Shown: positions 1 to 9,516 of the stretch, piece after piece
Numbering within the stretch: the stretch's first letter is position 1
How the letters are laid out: every line of letters starts with the position of its first letter
Assembly: GCA_947441065.1 (NCBI GenBank)
Contig: CANESI010000030.1
Coordinates: 1-36,673, forward strand
Direction of reading: 5' to 3'
DNA length: 36,673 nucleotides
Source: Caulobacteraceae bacterium
GTDB taxonomy: Bacteria; Pseudomonadota; Alphaproteobacteria; Caulobacterales; Caulobacteraceae
Notes under the pieces: model-generated
Database searches by the model: none
What the model was told of the DNA's origin: nothing
Seen by the model: the letters and a program-made list of their open reading frames with translations, nothing else
Translations under genes and position numbers: made by a program

Positions 1-323
1 GCGCGGGGAACACGGAAGACAAAATAAGGCCCTCGCCATCCCCCCACATCCGAGTTCCCCGCGCAGGCGGGGACCCAGACCCTGACACGCAGACTGAAAA
101 CGGCCCGCTGGGCTCATGCTTGCGCGAAGACCGTGGAAGAAAACAAGGCCCTCACCCAACCCTCTCCCACAGGGAGAGGGCTAGAACCGATAAGCCCTCT
201 CCCCCTTCAGGGGGAGAGGGTGGGGTGAGGGGGTCATCCACCCTCCCCTCCGCACGCTCCCCACGAAAGCGAGACACCAGCGGGCCACAATCCGCCGGAG
301 TGAACCGTTCTGGATCCCCGCCT
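1..323. repeat. 323-bp mosaic repeat unit, cluster 1 copy 1
   Basis: First copy of a unit that recurs in tandem with an exact 323-bp period (position 1 matches 324, and 324 matches 647). The unit combines several palindromes: CCCTCTCCC-ACA-GGGAGAGGG at 160-180, an 11-bp stem with TTCA loop at 195-220, and an inverted pair of GC-rich hairpins around CCCCGCCTGCGCGGGG (about 54-74 and 316-331). The window edge cuts it, so further copies may lie to the left. Short ORFs here are repeat artefacts. Confidence 0.9.
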
Positions 324-660
324 GCGCGGGGAACACGGAAGACAAAATAAGGCCCTCGCCATCCCCCCACATCCGAGTTCCCCGCGCAGGCGGGGACCCA
401 GACCCTGACACGCAGACTGAAAACGGCCCGCTGGCCTCATGCTTGCGCGAAGACCATGGAAGAAAACAAGGCCCTCACCCAACCCTCTCCCACAGGAAGA
501 GGGCTAGACCTGATAAGCCCTCTCCCCCTTCAGGGGGAGAGGGTGGGGTGAGGGGGTCATCCACCCTCCTCTCCGCACGCTCCCCTCGAAAGCTTGGGTC
601 CGGCGGGCCACAATCCGCCGGAGTGAACCGTTCTGGATCCCCGCCTGTGCGGGGAAGACG
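324..660. repeat. 323-bp mosaic repeat unit, cluster 1 copy 2 and start of a third
   Basis: Second tandem copy, nearly identical to the first over 324-646. Differences are few, for example a changed base in the smaller hairpin (483-503) and AAGCTTGGG replacing AAGCGAGAC near 590. A third copy begins at 647 and breaks off within about 14 bases. The sdhC upstream region starts directly after it. Confidence 0.9.
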
Positions 661-735
661 GACGAGATAGCGGGCCTTGATATTGATCATGATCGCCCCA
701 CCATCACGATAGTCGCTTTCAGAGTACGGCTTTCG

Positions 736-763
736 TTGACAGGCCAGAACCGGAAGCTAAAAG
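736..763 (+). promoter_or_regulatory. predicted sdhCDAB promoter
   Basis: TTGACAG at 736-742, a 13-bp spacer and GCTAAAAG at 756-763. This fits the Caulobacter housekeeping consensus TTGaCgS-N10-14-GCTAnAwC at all but the last base of the -10. Transcription would start near 770, inside the TGTCCGAACA-like site. Confidence 0.6.
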
Positions 764-771
764 TCCGAACA
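762..771 (+). promoter_or_regulatory. TGTCCGAACA-type operator candidate, sdhC
   Basis: AGTCCGAACA matches the motif found upstream of phaJ and etfB at 9 of 10 bases. It overlaps the end of the predicted -10 box and the expected transcription start, a position typical of a repressor site. Function is inferred from position and recurrence only. Confidence 0.45.
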
Positions 772-800
772 AGTTTTTGAAACACTGGGGTACCGAACCA

Positions 801-1211
801 ATGAGCCAGGGCAAACCCGGCGCGGCCAAGGCCAGGCCGCTGTCACCGCACCTTCAAGTGTGGCGTTGGCACATCACCATGTGGGGCTCGATCCTCAACC
901 GCGCGACGGGCGTTGCGCTCTATGTCGGCGCCTTGATCCTCGCCGGTTGGGCTGTGGCCCTCGCATCGGGCCAAGATGCCTATATCGCCTATACGGGTAT
1001 GCTCGGCACGCCCCTAGGCCTTCTGATCATGCTCGGCCTGACCTTCTCGCTCTATTATCATCTGGCAGCAGGCGTGCGTCACCTGTTCTGGGACGCAGGC
1101 AAGGGCTTTGATCCAAAGCTCGCCGACCTGACCGGCGTTGCGGCCATCGGCTTTGCCGTCGTCGCCACCCTCGCCACCTGGGCCATCGCCTTCATGACGG
1201 GAGCCCTCTAA
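801..1211 (+). CDS. sdhC: succinate dehydrogenase cytochrome b556 subunit SdhC
   Basis: Membrane anchor subunit of complex II. It binds heme b and, with SdhD, forms the quinone site that receives electrons from succinate oxidation. The 136-residue product carries the family signature RPLSPHLQVW at residues 12-21. It has three predicted membrane helices (about 33-55, 68-92, 111-134) and a heme-region motif with H87 and H94. The ATG at 801 is preferred over an upstream TTG at 777 because the signature then sits about 12 residues from the N-terminus, as is usual. It is first in sdhCDAB, and its stop overlaps the sdhD start by one base. Confidence 0.93.
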   Translation: MSQGKPGAAKARPLSPHLQVWRWHITMWGSILNRATGVALYVGALILAGWAVALASGQDAYIAYTGMLGTPLGLLIMLGLTFSLYYHLAAGVRHLFWDAGKGFDPKLADLTGVAAIGFAVVATLATWAIAFMTGAL

Positions 1212-1618
1212 TGAGCGATTTTCGCACCCCCCTCAGCCGCGCTCGCGGTCTGGGCTCAGCCAAGCACGGCGTCAGCACCTGGCTGTTCGAGCGGGTCTCT
1301 TCGATCACCCTGGTTCCCATCGTCCTTTGGGCCGTGTTCTCAGGCTTGAAGCTGGCCAGCTCGGACTATGAGGCCGCTCGGGTCTGGATGCAGTCGCCGG
1401 TCAATGCGGTTCTGACCCTGCTTCTTATAATTGTTGGCATTTGGCACATGCATGTGGGTTTGCGGGTGGTGATTGAGGACTATATCTCAAAGCCGCTCAG
1501 CAGGGCCGCGTTGCTCTTGCTCAATATGTTTGTCTGCGGCCTGAGCGGGGCCCTGGCGGTATTCTCGATTCTTAAGGTTGCCTTGAGCGTCGGCGGCCTT
1601 GACGGCGGAGCCCTTTGA
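1211..1618 (+). CDS. sdhD: succinate dehydrogenase hydrophobic anchor subunit SdhD
   Basis: Second membrane anchor of complex II, 135 residues. Three hydrophobic helices are visible (about 31-50, 64-82, 98-125). The motif [15 protein letters not shown] holds H79 and H81, and the second helix of SdhD normally provides a heme ligand. The start codon overlaps the sdhC stop (TAATG), indicating translational coupling. sdhA begins two bases after the stop. Confidence 0.92.
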   Translation: MSDFRTPLSRARGLGSAKHGVSTWLFERVSSITLVPIVLWAVFSGLKLASSDYEAARVWMQSPVNAVLTLLLIIVGIWHMHVGLRVVIEDYISKPLSRAALLLLNMFVCGLSGALAVFSILKVALSVGGLDGGAL

Positions 1619-1620
1619 TC

Positions 1621-3408
1621 ATGTCTGAATATAAGTTCATCGACCATAAGTTTGACGTCGTTGTCGTGGGTGCGGGCGGTTCTGGCCTGCGGGCAGCGCT
1701 GGGCGCAGCTCAGGGCGGTCTGAAGACAGCCTGTATCTCCAAGGTCTTTCCAACCCGTTCGCACACGGTTGCGGCGCAGGGCGGCATCTCGGCTAGCCTC
1801 GGCAATATGGGTCAGGATGACTGGCGCTGGCACATGTATGACACCGTCAAGGGGTCGGACTGGCTGGGCGACCAAGACGCCATTGAGTATCTCTGCCGCA
1901 ATGCCCCCGCCGCCGTTTACGAGCTGGAGCACTGGGGCGTGCCCTTCTCGCGCACCGAAGAGGGCAAGATCTATCAGCGCGCCTTTGGCGGCATGACCAA
2001 GAACTATGGCGAAGGCCCCGTGCAACGCACCTGCGCTGCCGCCGACCGCACCGGTCACGCCATGCTGCACACCATGTATGGTCAGGCCCTGTCCAAGGAC
2101 GTTGAGTTCTTCATTGAATATTTCGCCCTCGACCTGATCATGGAAGATGGCCGCTGCCGGGGCGTCACCGCTTGGAAGCTCGATGACGGCACGCTGCACC
2201 GCTTCATGGCCCAGACCGTGGTTCTGGCCACCGGCGGCTATGGCCGCGCCTATTTCAGCGCCACCAGCGCCCACACCTGTACGGGCGATGGCAATGCCAT
2301 GGTCCTGCGCGCGGGCCTGCCGCTGCAAGATATGGAATTTGTTCAGTTCCACCCCACCGGCATCTATGGGGCAGGCTGCCTCATCACCGAAGGGGCGCGG
2401 GGCGAAGGCGGCTATCTGACCAACTCCGAGGGTGAGCGCTTCATGGAGCGTTACGCACCGTCGGCCAAGGATCTGGCCAGCCGCGACGTGGTTAGCCGCG
2501 CCATGACCATCGAAATTCGTGAAGGTCGCGGCGTTGGTCCCAACAAGGACCATATCTTCCTGCACCTTGACCACCTCGACCCCAAGGTCCTGCACCAGCG
2601 CCTGCCGGGCATTTCTGAAACCGCCAAGATCTTTGCCGGCGTCGATGTGACCAAGCAGCCGATCCCGGTCCTGCCGACCGTTCACTATAATATGGGCGGC
2701 ATTCCAACCAACTATCATGGCGAAGTGCTGACCAAGGTCGGCGGCGATGCCGACAGTGTGGTGCCCGGCCTGATGGCCGTGGGCGAAGCGGCCTGCGTTT
2801 CGGTGCACGGCGCCAACCGCCTCGGCTCCAACTCGCTGATCGATCTGGTCGTCTTTGGCCGCGCCGCCGGTATGCGTACGGCTGAGACCCTGACCGCCGG
2901 TGAGCGTCAAGCGGACCTGAAGCCAGAATCCACCGCCAGCCATATCGAGCGCTTTGATCGTCTGCGCAACGCCTCTGGCAAGAACTCCACCGCGTCCCTG
3001 CGTCTGGCCATGCAAAAGGCCATGCAAGAGGATGTGGCCGTGTTCCGCACCGGCGAGACCCTCGACAGCGGCGTCCAGCGTATGGATGCCGTGTTCAAGG
3101 ATATGGGCGATATTGGCGTCAGCGACCGCGGCCTGATCTGGAACACCGACCTCTTGGAAACCCTCGAGTTCGACAACCTGATCTGCCAGGCGATTGTCAC
3201 CGTCAACAGCGCCGCCAACCGTCAGGAAAGCCGTGGTGCTCACGCCCGCGAAGACTTCTCCGAGCGCAACGACGACACCTGGATGAAGCATACGCTCGCC
3301 TGGTACGACGGCAAAACCGGTAAGGTGGCGATCGATTACCGCCCTGTCCACACCTACACCATGTCCAACGAGATCGCCTACATCGCGCCAAAAGCGCGGG
3401 TGTACTGA
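1621..3408 (+). CDS. sdhA: succinate dehydrogenase flavoprotein subunit SdhA
   Basis: Catalytic subunit oxidising succinate to fumarate, 595 residues, a normal length. The N-terminal FAD-binding loop [11 protein letters not shown] (about 16-26) is followed by the SHTVAAQGG motif, whose H48 carries the covalent FAD. The substrate-binding regions are present ([11 protein letters not shown], the [11 protein letters not shown] segment) and the C-terminus ends in a typical YRPVHTYT segment. The ATG at 1621 was chosen over an upstream TTG at 1615. It is third in sdhCDAB, and 31 bases separate it from sdhB. Soluble side of the inner membrane. Confidence 0.97.
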   Translation: MSEYKFIDHKFDVVVVGAGGSGLRAALGAAQGGLKTACISKVFPTRSHTVAAQGGISASLGNMGQDDWRWHMYDTVKGSDWLGDQDAIEYLCRNAPAAVYELEHWGVPFSRTEEGKIYQRAFGGMTKNYGEGPVQRTCAAADRTGHAMLHTMYGQALSKDVEFFIEYFALDLIMEDGRCRGVTAWKLDDGTLHRFMAQTVVLATGGYGRAYFSATSAHTCTGDGNAMVLRAGLPLQDMEFVQFHPTGIYGAGCLITEGARGEGGYLTNSEGERFMERYAPSAKDLASRDVVSRAMTIEIREGRGVGPNKDHIFLHLDHLDPKVLHQRLPGISETAKIFAGVDVTKQPIPVLPTVHYNMGGIPTNYHGEVLTKVGGDADSVVPGLMAVGEAACVSVHGANRLGSNSLIDLVVFGRAAGMRTAETLTAGERQADLKPESTASHIERFDRLRNASGKNSTASLRLAMQKAMQEDVAVFRTGETLDSGVQRMDAVFKDMGDIGVSDRGLIWNTDLLETLEFDNLICQAIVTVNSAANRQESRGAHAREDFSERNDDTWMKHTLAWYDGKTGKVAIDYRPVHTYTMSNEIAYIAPKARVY

Positions 3409-3439
3409 TCCGCTGCCGCCAGATTAAGGAAAGCGCCTG

Positions 3440-4222
3440 ATGGTTCAGCTGACGCTGCCGCAGAACTCCAAGGTCGTCAAAGGCCGTCATCACCCTGCTC
3501 CGGCCGGTGCGACGAAGGTCCAGACCTTTAAGATCTACCGCTATGACCCCGAGTCTGGCGGCAATCCCCGCTGGGACACCTATGATGTGGCCGTCGACCA
3601 GTGCGGCCCGATGGTGCTCGACGCCCTGATCCATATCAAGAACACGATGGACCCGACCTTGGCGTTCCGTCGCTCTTGCCGTGAAGGGGTCTGCGGCTCC
3701 TGCGCTATGAATATTGGCGGGCGCAACACGCTGGCCTGTACCAGTGGCTGGGCCGAGGTTTCGGGCAAGGATGTGCAGATCTCTCCCCTGCCCAGCCAAC
3801 CGATCATCAAGGACCTGATCCCGGACCTGACCCTGTTCTTTGCGCAATATGCCTCGATCGAGCCATGGCTCCAGACCAAGACCCCCGAGCCTGAGGGCGA
3901 GTGGATACAGTCGCCGGAAGATCGCGAACATATTGACGGGCTCTATGAGTGCATCCTATGCGCCTGCTGCTCGACCTCGTGCCCCAGCTATTGGTGGAAC
4001 GGCGACAAATATCTCGGCCCGGCAACCCTGCTGCACGCCTATCGCTGGCTGATCGACAGCCGCGACGAGGCCACCGGCAAGCGCCTTGACGAGCTGGAAG
4101 ACCCATTCAAGCTCTATCGCTGCCACACCATCATGAACTGCGCCCAGGTCTGCCCTAAGGGCCTGAACCCCGCCAAGGCCATTGCTGAGATCAAGAAGAT
4201 GCTGGTGGAGCGGGTGGTCTAG
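3440..4222 (+). CDS. sdhB: succinate dehydrogenase iron-sulfur subunit SdhB
   Basis: Carries electrons from FAD to quinone through three clusters, 260 residues. The 2Fe-2S ligands are C80, C85, C88 and C100 ([10 protein letters not shown] and NTLAC). The motif [12 protein letters not shown] (C171, C174, C177, C181) and [12 protein letters not shown] (C228, C234, C238) supply the 4Fe-4S and 3Fe-4S ligands. An AAGGAAA ribosome-binding site precedes the ATG. It is the last gene of the operon and is followed by a strong terminator at 4247-4282. Confidence 0.97.
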   Translation: MVQLTLPQNSKVVKGRHHPAPAGATKVQTFKIYRYDPESGGNPRWDTYDVAVDQCGPMVLDALIHIKNTMDPTLAFRRSCREGVCGSCAMNIGGRNTLACTSGWAEVSGKDVQISPLPSQPIIKDLIPDLTLFFAQYASIEPWLQTKTPEPEGEWIQSPEDREHIDGLYECILCACCSTSCPSYWWNGDKYLGPATLLHAYRWLIDSRDEATGKRLDELEDPFKLYRCHTIMNCAQVCPKGLNPAKAIAEIKKMLVERVV

Positions 4223-4246
4223 GGACCACATTGACTATCGCGCTTT

Positions 4247-4282
4247 AAACCCCGCTGACCCGCAAGGTCGGCGGGGTTTTTT
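4247..4282 (+). terminator. rho-independent terminator of sdhCDAB
   Basis: AACCCCGC-TGACC and GGTC-GGCGGGGTT form a stem of about 12 bp around a CGCAA loop, followed by six T residues. It begins 25 bases after the sdhB stop. Confidence 0.9.
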
Positions 4283-4304
4283 GTGCGGGTTTGGGCGTTG
4301 GGCA

Positions 4305-4643
4305 GAGAAGAAAACAAGGCCCTCACCCCCCTCAGGGGGAGAGGGTGGGGTGAGGGGGTCATCCACCCTCCCCTCCGCACGTTCCCCCCGAAAGCGAACT
4401 CCGGAGAGCCACGTTCAAATCGCGTGAACCGTTCTGGATCCCCGCCTACGCGGGGAACGCGGAAGAAAAAACATGGCCCTCGCCATCTCCCCCCCCGTCT
4501 TCCCCGCGAAGGCGGGGACCCAGACCCTTTCGCACAGGCTGAAAACGGCCCGTTGACCTCATGCTTGGTCGGGGGACTTGGAAGAAAAACAAGGCCCTCA
4601 CCCAACCCTCTCCCACAGGGAGAGGGCTAAGAAAGAAAAAGCC
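4305..4643. repeat. 323-bp mosaic repeat unit, cluster 2 copy 1
   Basis: Same order of sub-elements as cluster 1: a bracketed CCTCAGGGGGAGAGGG palindrome with GGTCATCCACCC, TGAACCGTTCTGGATCCCCGC hairpin, its inverted partner, and the ACCCAACCCTCTCCCACAGGGAGAGGG hairpin. GGTCATCCACCC recurs at 4359, 4681 and 5004, giving periods of 322 and 323 bp. The stretch 4305-5106 holds only these repeats between convergent sdhB and bamF. Confidence 0.88.
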
Positions 4644-4966
4644 CTCGCCCCCCTCAGGGGGAGAGGGTGGGGTGAGGGGGTCATCCACCCTCCCCTCCGC
4701 ACGTTCCCCCCGAAAGCGAACTCCGGAGAGCCACGTTCAAATCGCGTGAACCGTTCTGGATCCCCGCCTGCGCGGGGAACGCGGAAGAAAAAACATGGCC
4801 CTCGTCATCTCTCCACCCCCGTTCTCCCCGCGAAGGCGGGGATCCAGACCCTTTCGCACAGACTGAAAACGGCCCGCTGGCCTCATGCTTGCGCGAAGAC
4901 CGTGGAAGAAAACAAGGCCCTCACCCAACCCTCTCCCACAGGGAGAAGGCTAAGAAAGAAAAAGCC
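4644..4966. repeat. 323-bp mosaic repeat unit, cluster 2 copy 2
   Basis: Second full copy in this cluster. It is much closer to its tandem neighbours than to cluster 1: all cluster 2 copies share AACTCCGGAG(A/G)GCCACGTTCAAATCGCGTGAA where cluster 1 has a different segment. That pattern fits local tandem duplication or gene conversion. Confidence 0.88.
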
Positions 4967-5106
4967 CTCGCCCCCTTCAGGGGGAGAGGGTGGGGTGAGG
5001 GGGTCATCCACTCTCCCCACCGCACGTTCCGCTCGAAAGCGAACTCCGGAGGGCCACGTTCAAATCGCGTGAAAAGGTCTGGATCCCCGCCTTCGCGGGG
5101 AACACG
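4967..5106. repeat. 323-bp mosaic repeat unit, cluster 2 partial copy 3
   Basis: Begins with the CCCTCGCCCCCTTCAGGGGGAGAGGG palindrome and ends after the GGATCCCCGCCTTCGCGGGGAAC hairpin, so roughly the first 140 bases of the unit are present. The 60 bases up to bamF show no clear gene or signal. Confidence 0.85.
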
Positions 5107-5168
5107 GATTCATGGGTGGTTTGAGGAAAACAAGGCTCCCTAAGGCGCTGCGCGGGTAGGGGGTCTTT

Positions 5169-5741
5169 TTACAGACCCGGCAGCTTCAGCTTGGTGCTCT
5201 GTTCGCGCTTAATCGTTACCGGCTTGTCACCGAGTAACTTCTTCAGGCGGGCCTCTTCGGTCGCTGGATCGATGGGCTCAACGCCAGCCGCAGCCGCAGA
5301 GGCATCAGAGGCCAGTTGTGGGCCTTGAGTCTCGGGCTTGTCCTTACGCCAGAACATGACGCGGTCCGCAAAGGAGCGGTCCTTGTGGGCCAGATCCCCG
5401 AACTCATCATCGACCACGAAACGGACCAGCGGGTCAGCCTTGTCGGCACCCGCGCGGGTCACCAGAATCTTTTCACCCTCAGACCGGATCTCGCCCTGAC
5501 GATAGCCTAGCAAGGCGGCACGCGCGGCGCTCTCAGGCTGAAGCTCTTGCGGACGAGGTTCGCCCGGTGCGGGCGGCCGCAGGGCATAGTCGGGCGGCAC
5601 CACCAGAGGAGCCTTGGTCACCACACGAAACTCATCCGGGACAACCTTAGACATGCCAAGGGCCTTGGAGGCGGATTGGCAGCCCGATAGGCCGAGCCCG
5701 GCCAGCAGGACAACGGCAACGGCCACGCGATTGATCTTCAT
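5169..5741 (-). CDS. bamF: DUF3035 / BamF-type outer membrane lipoprotein
   Basis: A 190-residue lipoprotein with a signal peptide ending in the lipobox LSGC (C21), so it should be lipidated and anchored in a membrane. The segment VVPPDYALRPPAPGEPRPQELQP (about 48-70) is typical of the DUF3035 family. Pfam links that family to BamF, an alphaproteobacterial accessory subunit of the outer-membrane protein assembly complex. Location next to lspA, the lipoprotein signal peptidase, is the usual alphaproteobacterial arrangement. It is last in the minus-strand run, 93 bases after lspA. A six-base hairpin (GGGTCT/AGACCC) spans its stop codon but lacks a T tract. The BamF role is inferred from family. 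Confidence 0.75.
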   Translation of the reverse strand: MKINRVAVAVVLLAGLGLSGCQSASKALGMSKVVPDEFRVVTKAPLVVPPDYALRPPAPGEPRPQELQPESAARAALLGYRQGEIRSEGEKILVTRAGADKADPLVRFVVDDEFGDLAHKDRSFADRVMFWRKDKPETQGPQLASDASAAAAGVEPIDPATEEARLKKLLGDKPVTIKREQSTKLKLPGL

Positions 5742-5834
5742 CTATAGGCTCCTAGAGACCGCCCCCGGCCTGACTTATTACTCTGGTTACCCCATTGTGG
5801 GGGCCACTGCCAATCACCTTCGACACCGAAGGCG

Positions 5835-6368
5835 TCAAGAACCGCTTTGCGCGTCGGAACCGGCCTTTGTCGGCAGCGTTTCCGGGGTCAAGAACGTGTC
5901 GATCAGCAGCACGATCACGCCAATGGTAATGGCGCTGTCGGCCAAATTGAACACCCACGGAAAATGCAGGGCCGAGGCGTCGATAAAATCGCACACCGCC
6001 CCCCACCGTACCCGATCAATCAGGTTCCCGATGGCGCCGCCGAGAATCAGCCCGACCGAGATCGCTAGCCTTGGCCGCTCGATCTTGCGCGCCCAGTTGA
6101 TCAAGAACAGCGAGACGCCTAGCGAAAAGGCCACCAAGGCCCAGCGCATCAGGTCTGCATCAGCGCGCAAGAGACCAAAGCTAACGCCTCGGTTCCAGAC
6201 CAGCGTAAGGCGCAACGGCCCAGCAATATCGACCGAACCAAAGAGCGGCAGGTTCAAACCGTTCAGGACCCAAGCCTTGGACACCTGATCGGCAAAGACC
6301 ACAGCGAAACCGAGCCCATAGGCGAGCGGGCCTAGGGGACGATGACGAACGGAGGTGTCTTGGCTCAT
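5835..6368 (-). CDS. lspA: lipoprotein signal peptidase LspA
   Basis: Inner-membrane aspartyl protease that cleaves the signal peptide of diacylglyceryl prolipoproteins. The 177-residue product has four hydrophobic helices. The two conserved motifs are GNLIDRVRWGAVCDFID (114-130) and FNLADSAI (140-147), and the expected catalytic residues are D127 and D144. The ATG at 6368 overlaps the ileS stop in an ATGA junction, so the two are translationally coupled. Alternative in-frame starts upstream would lie inside ileS and are not needed. Confidence 0.94.
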   Translation of the reverse strand: MSQDTSVRHRPLGPLAYGLGFAVVFADQVSKAWVLNGLNLPLFGSVDIAGPLRLTLVWNRGVSFGLLRADADLMRWALVAFSLGVSLFLINWARKIERPRLAISVGLILGGAIGNLIDRVRWGAVCDFIDASALHFPWVFNLADSAITIGVIVLLIDTFLTPETLPTKAGSDAQSGS

Positions 6369-9265
6369 TTGTGATCCCACGCAGCAACAACGGCAGCATC
6401 GCGCAAGGACAGGTCCAGATAGCGCGGGTCAGTGCCAACTTCGGGCAGGATACGCCAAGAGCGGGCACATTTGCGACCTTCAGCCTTCAACGGCTCCACA
6501 GCCACGCTGACCTGACCGGGCAGACGGAAGGCATCGCTTGGCCCCTCCCCCAGCTTGAGCACGGCTTGGCTGGTGCGGAAGGCTTCGGCCGCATCGATCC
6601 GTTCAAAGGCCTTGAGCACCTCTGGATCGGTCAGCCAGACCACGGGCGCGGCCTCCAGAGCCGAACCGATCCGCTTTTCACGGCGCTCCAGTTCCAGCGC
6701 GCCGGTCACGACCGGCAAGACCTTGGCCACTTGGCTCCACCAAGCGGCAATGGAAGGATCAAGCCAATCGGCAGGCACCTCTGGCATGACGCGAAGGCAG
6801 TTGGAGCCAGCGTCCGGGAACCGGGTGGTCCACGCCTCTTCCATCGTAAAGGAGGACAGGGGCGCCAGCCATGCGGTCAGGCGCATAAAGACCTCGTCCA
6901 TCACCGTGCGGCAGGCCCGGCGGCGCAGGCTGTCTGGACCGTCGCAATAGAGGACGTCGCGGCGCACGTCGAAATAGAGGGCCGACAGATCATTGGTGCA
7001 GAAGTCCAGCACCGCCCGGAACACATCGCTGAACCGGTACTGACCATAGGAGGCCCGCACCTCAGTGTCCAACTCGGCCAGACGGTGCAACATCAGCTGC
7101 TCCAGCGGCTCCATCTGATCGCGCGAGACCCGCTCGGCCTCGTCAAAGCCCGCCAGACCGCCGAGCAGATACCGCACCGTATTGCGCAGCTTGCGATAGC
7201 CATCGACCACCGTTTGCAGCACGGTCTTGCCGATCTTCTGGTCTTCCGAATAGTCGACCGTCGCGGCCCAGAGGCGCAGGATGTCGGCGCCATTTTCCTT
7301 GATGATAACCTGTGGCTCGACCGCATTGCCGAGCGACTTGGACATCTTCTCGCCCTTCTCGTTCAGGGTCATGCCATGGGTGATCACTGCCTTGTAGGGC
7401 GCGGTGCCACGGGTGCCGCAGGCTTCGAGCAGGCTGGATTGGAACCAGCCGCGATGCTGGTCCGACCCTTCCAGATAGACATCGGCTGGCCAGTGGCTGT
7501 CGGGGCGATTCTCGATGGTGAAGGCGTGGGTACAGCCGGAATCGAACCAGACATCGAGAATGTCCTCGACCTTTTCATAATGGTCCGGATCATAGCCCGC
7601 GCCGAGGAAGTCACTGTCTGGACGGGTGAACCAGGCATCCGCCCCCTCCGCCTCGATGGCCGCGAGGATGCGTCTATTGACCTCGATGTCATAGAGCGGT
7701 TGGCCCGTGACCTTATCGACAAACATGGCCAGAGGCGTGCCCCAGGCGCGCTGGCGGCTGATCAGCCAGTCCGGGCGACCCTCGACCATCGAGCGGATGC
7801 GATTGCGGCCCATCTCTGGATAGAAAGCCGTCTGATCGATGGCAGCCAAGGCCTTGTCGCGCAGGCTGTTTCCGGCCTCGTCGGCATGGTCCATGCGGAT
7901 GAACCATTGCGGCGTATTGCGGAAAATCACCGGGGCCTTTGAGCGCCAAGAATGGGGATAGGAGTGCTCGAGCCGGCCACGGGCCAGAAGGGTCCCGGCC
8001 TCGATCATCCTGTCCATCACCGCGCCATTGGCCGGTCCGAACTTGCCAGACTTCTTGCCTTCGGTCTCCAGCACCTTGAGCCCCGCAAAGAGCGGGACAT
8101 GGGGATAGTAGGCGCCGTCAGCATCGACCGTTTCGGGAACCTCGCGGTGGCCGTGGGCCAGCCAGACCTGATAGTCGTCCTGACCATGACCCGGCGCCGT
8201 ATGGACAAAGCCCGTACCGGCATCATCGGTGACGTGATCACCTGACAACATTGGCACAGCAAAGCCATAGCCCTCATCCAGCCGCGCTAAGGGGTGAGCC
8301 ATGACCATGCCTTGGCAATCGGCCGATTGCAGACGCTTCCAACTGGCGATCTTGGCGGCAGAGGCCACGTCAGCGGCCAGCTTATCCGCAACAATGAACC
8401 GTTCACCGGGCTTGGACCAAGGCTCAAAGGCGAGACCCGTTTCCATGGTCTCGACCTCATAGAGGCCATAGGTAATTTCAGGATTATAGCTGACGGCGCG
8501 GTTGGCCGGGATGGTCCAAGGGGTCGTGGTCCAGATCACCACATCGGCCCCCATCAGGGCATCGTCGCCCTGCGTGACTGGAAAACGGACCCAGACGGTG
8601 GGCGAGACATGGTCGTGATATTCCACCTCAGCATCGGCTAGGGCCGTGCGCTCAACCGGGCTCCACATGACCGGCTTTGAGCCGCGATAGAGCTGGTGCG
8701 AGGCGATGAACTTGTGGAACTCAGCCACGATCTTGGCTTCGGTGGCAAAGTCCATGGTCGCATAGGGTTCGTCCCAGCGGCCCAGAACGCCCAGACGCTT
8801 AAATTCCTCGCGCTGGACATTGATCCATTCGGCCGCAAATTCGCGGCAACGTTCGCGAAACTCGGCCTTGGGCACATCTTCCTTGCGGCGGCCCTGATTG
8901 CGGAACTTCTCTTCGATCTTCCACTCGATGGGCAGGCCGTGGCAGTCCCAGCCGGGCACATAGTCGACATCATAGCCCATCAGGAAACGTGACCGGACCA
9001 CGAAGTCCTTGAGGATCTTGTTCAGAGCGTGACCGATATGGATCTGGCCATTGGCATAGGGCGGGCCATCATGGTGCACGAACAGGGGCGCACCGACCGC
9101 TTGCCGCGCCTTACGCATGGTCTTGTAGAGATCGGGCTCGGCCCAGCGGGCAAGGATCTCAGGTTCCTTTTGCGGCAATCCCCCGCGCATGGGGAAAGGC
9201 GTGTCCGGCAAGAACACCGTATCGCGATAGTCACGTGGGGTAGCGGGTGCGGCAGCATCGTCCAT
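6365..9265 (-). CDS. ileS: isoleucyl-tRNA synthetase
   Basis: Class I synthetase charging tRNA-Ile, 966 residues. The HIGH motif is at 76-79 (GQIHIGHA) and KMSKS at 640-644. The CP1 editing insert lies between them (about 180-400). The C-terminal zinc region is reduced: the segment KCARSWRILPEVG has one cysteine where a CxxC pair is usual, and the second pair is replaced by LSLRDA. It overlaps lspA by four bases. A 251-base gap (9266-9516) separates it from upstream ribF. That gap holds no convincing gene, only a weak match to the operator motif at about 9459-9468. Confidence 0.97.
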   Translation of the reverse strand: MDDAAAPATPRDYRDTVFLPDTPFPMRGGLPQKEPEILARWAEPDLYKTMRKARQAVGAPLFVHHDGPPYANGQIHIGHALNKILKDFVVRSRFLMGYDVDYVPGWDCHGLPIEWKIEEKFRNQGRRKEDVPKAEFRERCREFAAEWINVQREEFKRLGVLGRWDEPYATMDFATEAKIVAEFHKFIASHQLYRGSKPVMWSPVERTALADAEVEYHDHVSPTVWVRFPVTQGDDALMGADVVIWTTTPWTIPANRAVSYNPEITYGLYEVETMETGLAFEPWSKPGERFIVADKLAADVASAAKIASWKRLQSADCQGMVMAHPLARLDEGYGFAVPMLSGDHVTDDAGTGFVHTAPGHGQDDYQVWLAHGHREVPETVDADGAYYPHVPLFAGLKVLETEGKKSGKFGPANGAVMDRMIEAGTLLARGRLEHSYPHSWRSKAPVIFRNTPQWFIRMDHADEAGNSLRDKALAAIDQTAFYPEMGRNRIRSMVEGRPDWLISRQRAWGTPLAMFVDKVTGQPLYDIEVNRRILAAIEAEGADAWFTRPDSDFLGAGYDPDHYEKVEDILDVWFDSGCTHAFTIENRPDSHWPADVYLEGSDQHRGWFQSSLLEACGTRGTAPYKAVITHGMTLNEKGEKMSKSLGNAVEPQVIIKENGADILRLWAATVDYSEDQKIGKTVLQTVVDGYRKLRNTVRYLLGGLAGFDEAERVSRDQMEPLEQLMLHRLAELDTEVRASYGQYRFSDVFRAVLDFCTNDLSALYFDVRRDVLYCDGPDSLRRRACRTVMDEVFMRLTAWLAPLSSFTMEEAWTTRFPDAGSNCLRVMPEVPADWLDPSIAAWWSQVAKVLPVVTGALELERREKRIGSALEAAPVVWLTDPEVLKAFERIDAAEAFRTSQAVLKLGEGPSDAFRLPGQVSVAVEPLKAEGRKCARSWRILPEVGTDPRYLDLSLRDAAVVAAWDHK

Positions 9266-9516
9266 GACGAAAATTCCAGATAAAGGGGGCCATGTGGGCC
9301 AGAACGGACAGGTCCCAAACAGCTAGGCCCCTGATGGGTCCGGCTGGGGTCGAAAAGGCGAAAGGGCAACAATCCCGGCGCGTACCAAACTCAAAGGCGG
9401 CGAGGCCTTCGAACAGCGGCATCACACCGGGCGCTTAATTCGCCTCAAGGTCCGAATAATCAACATGGGTTAGACTTATCAGCACAGGGCCATGATCGCC
9501 ATAGGCTTGACGGGGT

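Noticed and set aside
777..800. Upstream TTG start for sdhC
   Set aside because: It would lie within the leader just after the promoter and add eight residues not typical of SdhC; ATG at 801 fits the family.
1480..3351. 623-codon open frame on the minus strand opposite sdhA
   Set aside because: Antisense shadow of a clear sdhA; high GC keeps the opposite frame open, and the product has no recognisable features.
1..5106. Tandem repeats as a CRISPR array
   Set aside because: The units are 323 bp with no short direct repeats separated by unique spacers, and no cas genes are near.
120..5143. Several 60-164 codon frames in 120-690 and 4182-5143
   Set aside because: They run through the palindromic repeats, appear in equivalent form in each copy and on both strands, and have repeat-derived Arg/Gly/Pro-rich products.
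6371..7942. 523-codon open frame on the plus strand inside ileS
   Set aside because: Antisense to a conserved synthetase with all its motifs; no start signal or family features.
8033..8041. GTCCGAACT inside ileS as another operator site
   Set aside because: It lies deep in coding sequence and lacks the terminal A and the palindromic flank; treated as chance.
9231..9425. 64-codon minus-strand frame between ribF and ileS
   Set aside because: It overlaps the ileS N-terminus, has no ribosome-binding site and resembles no family.
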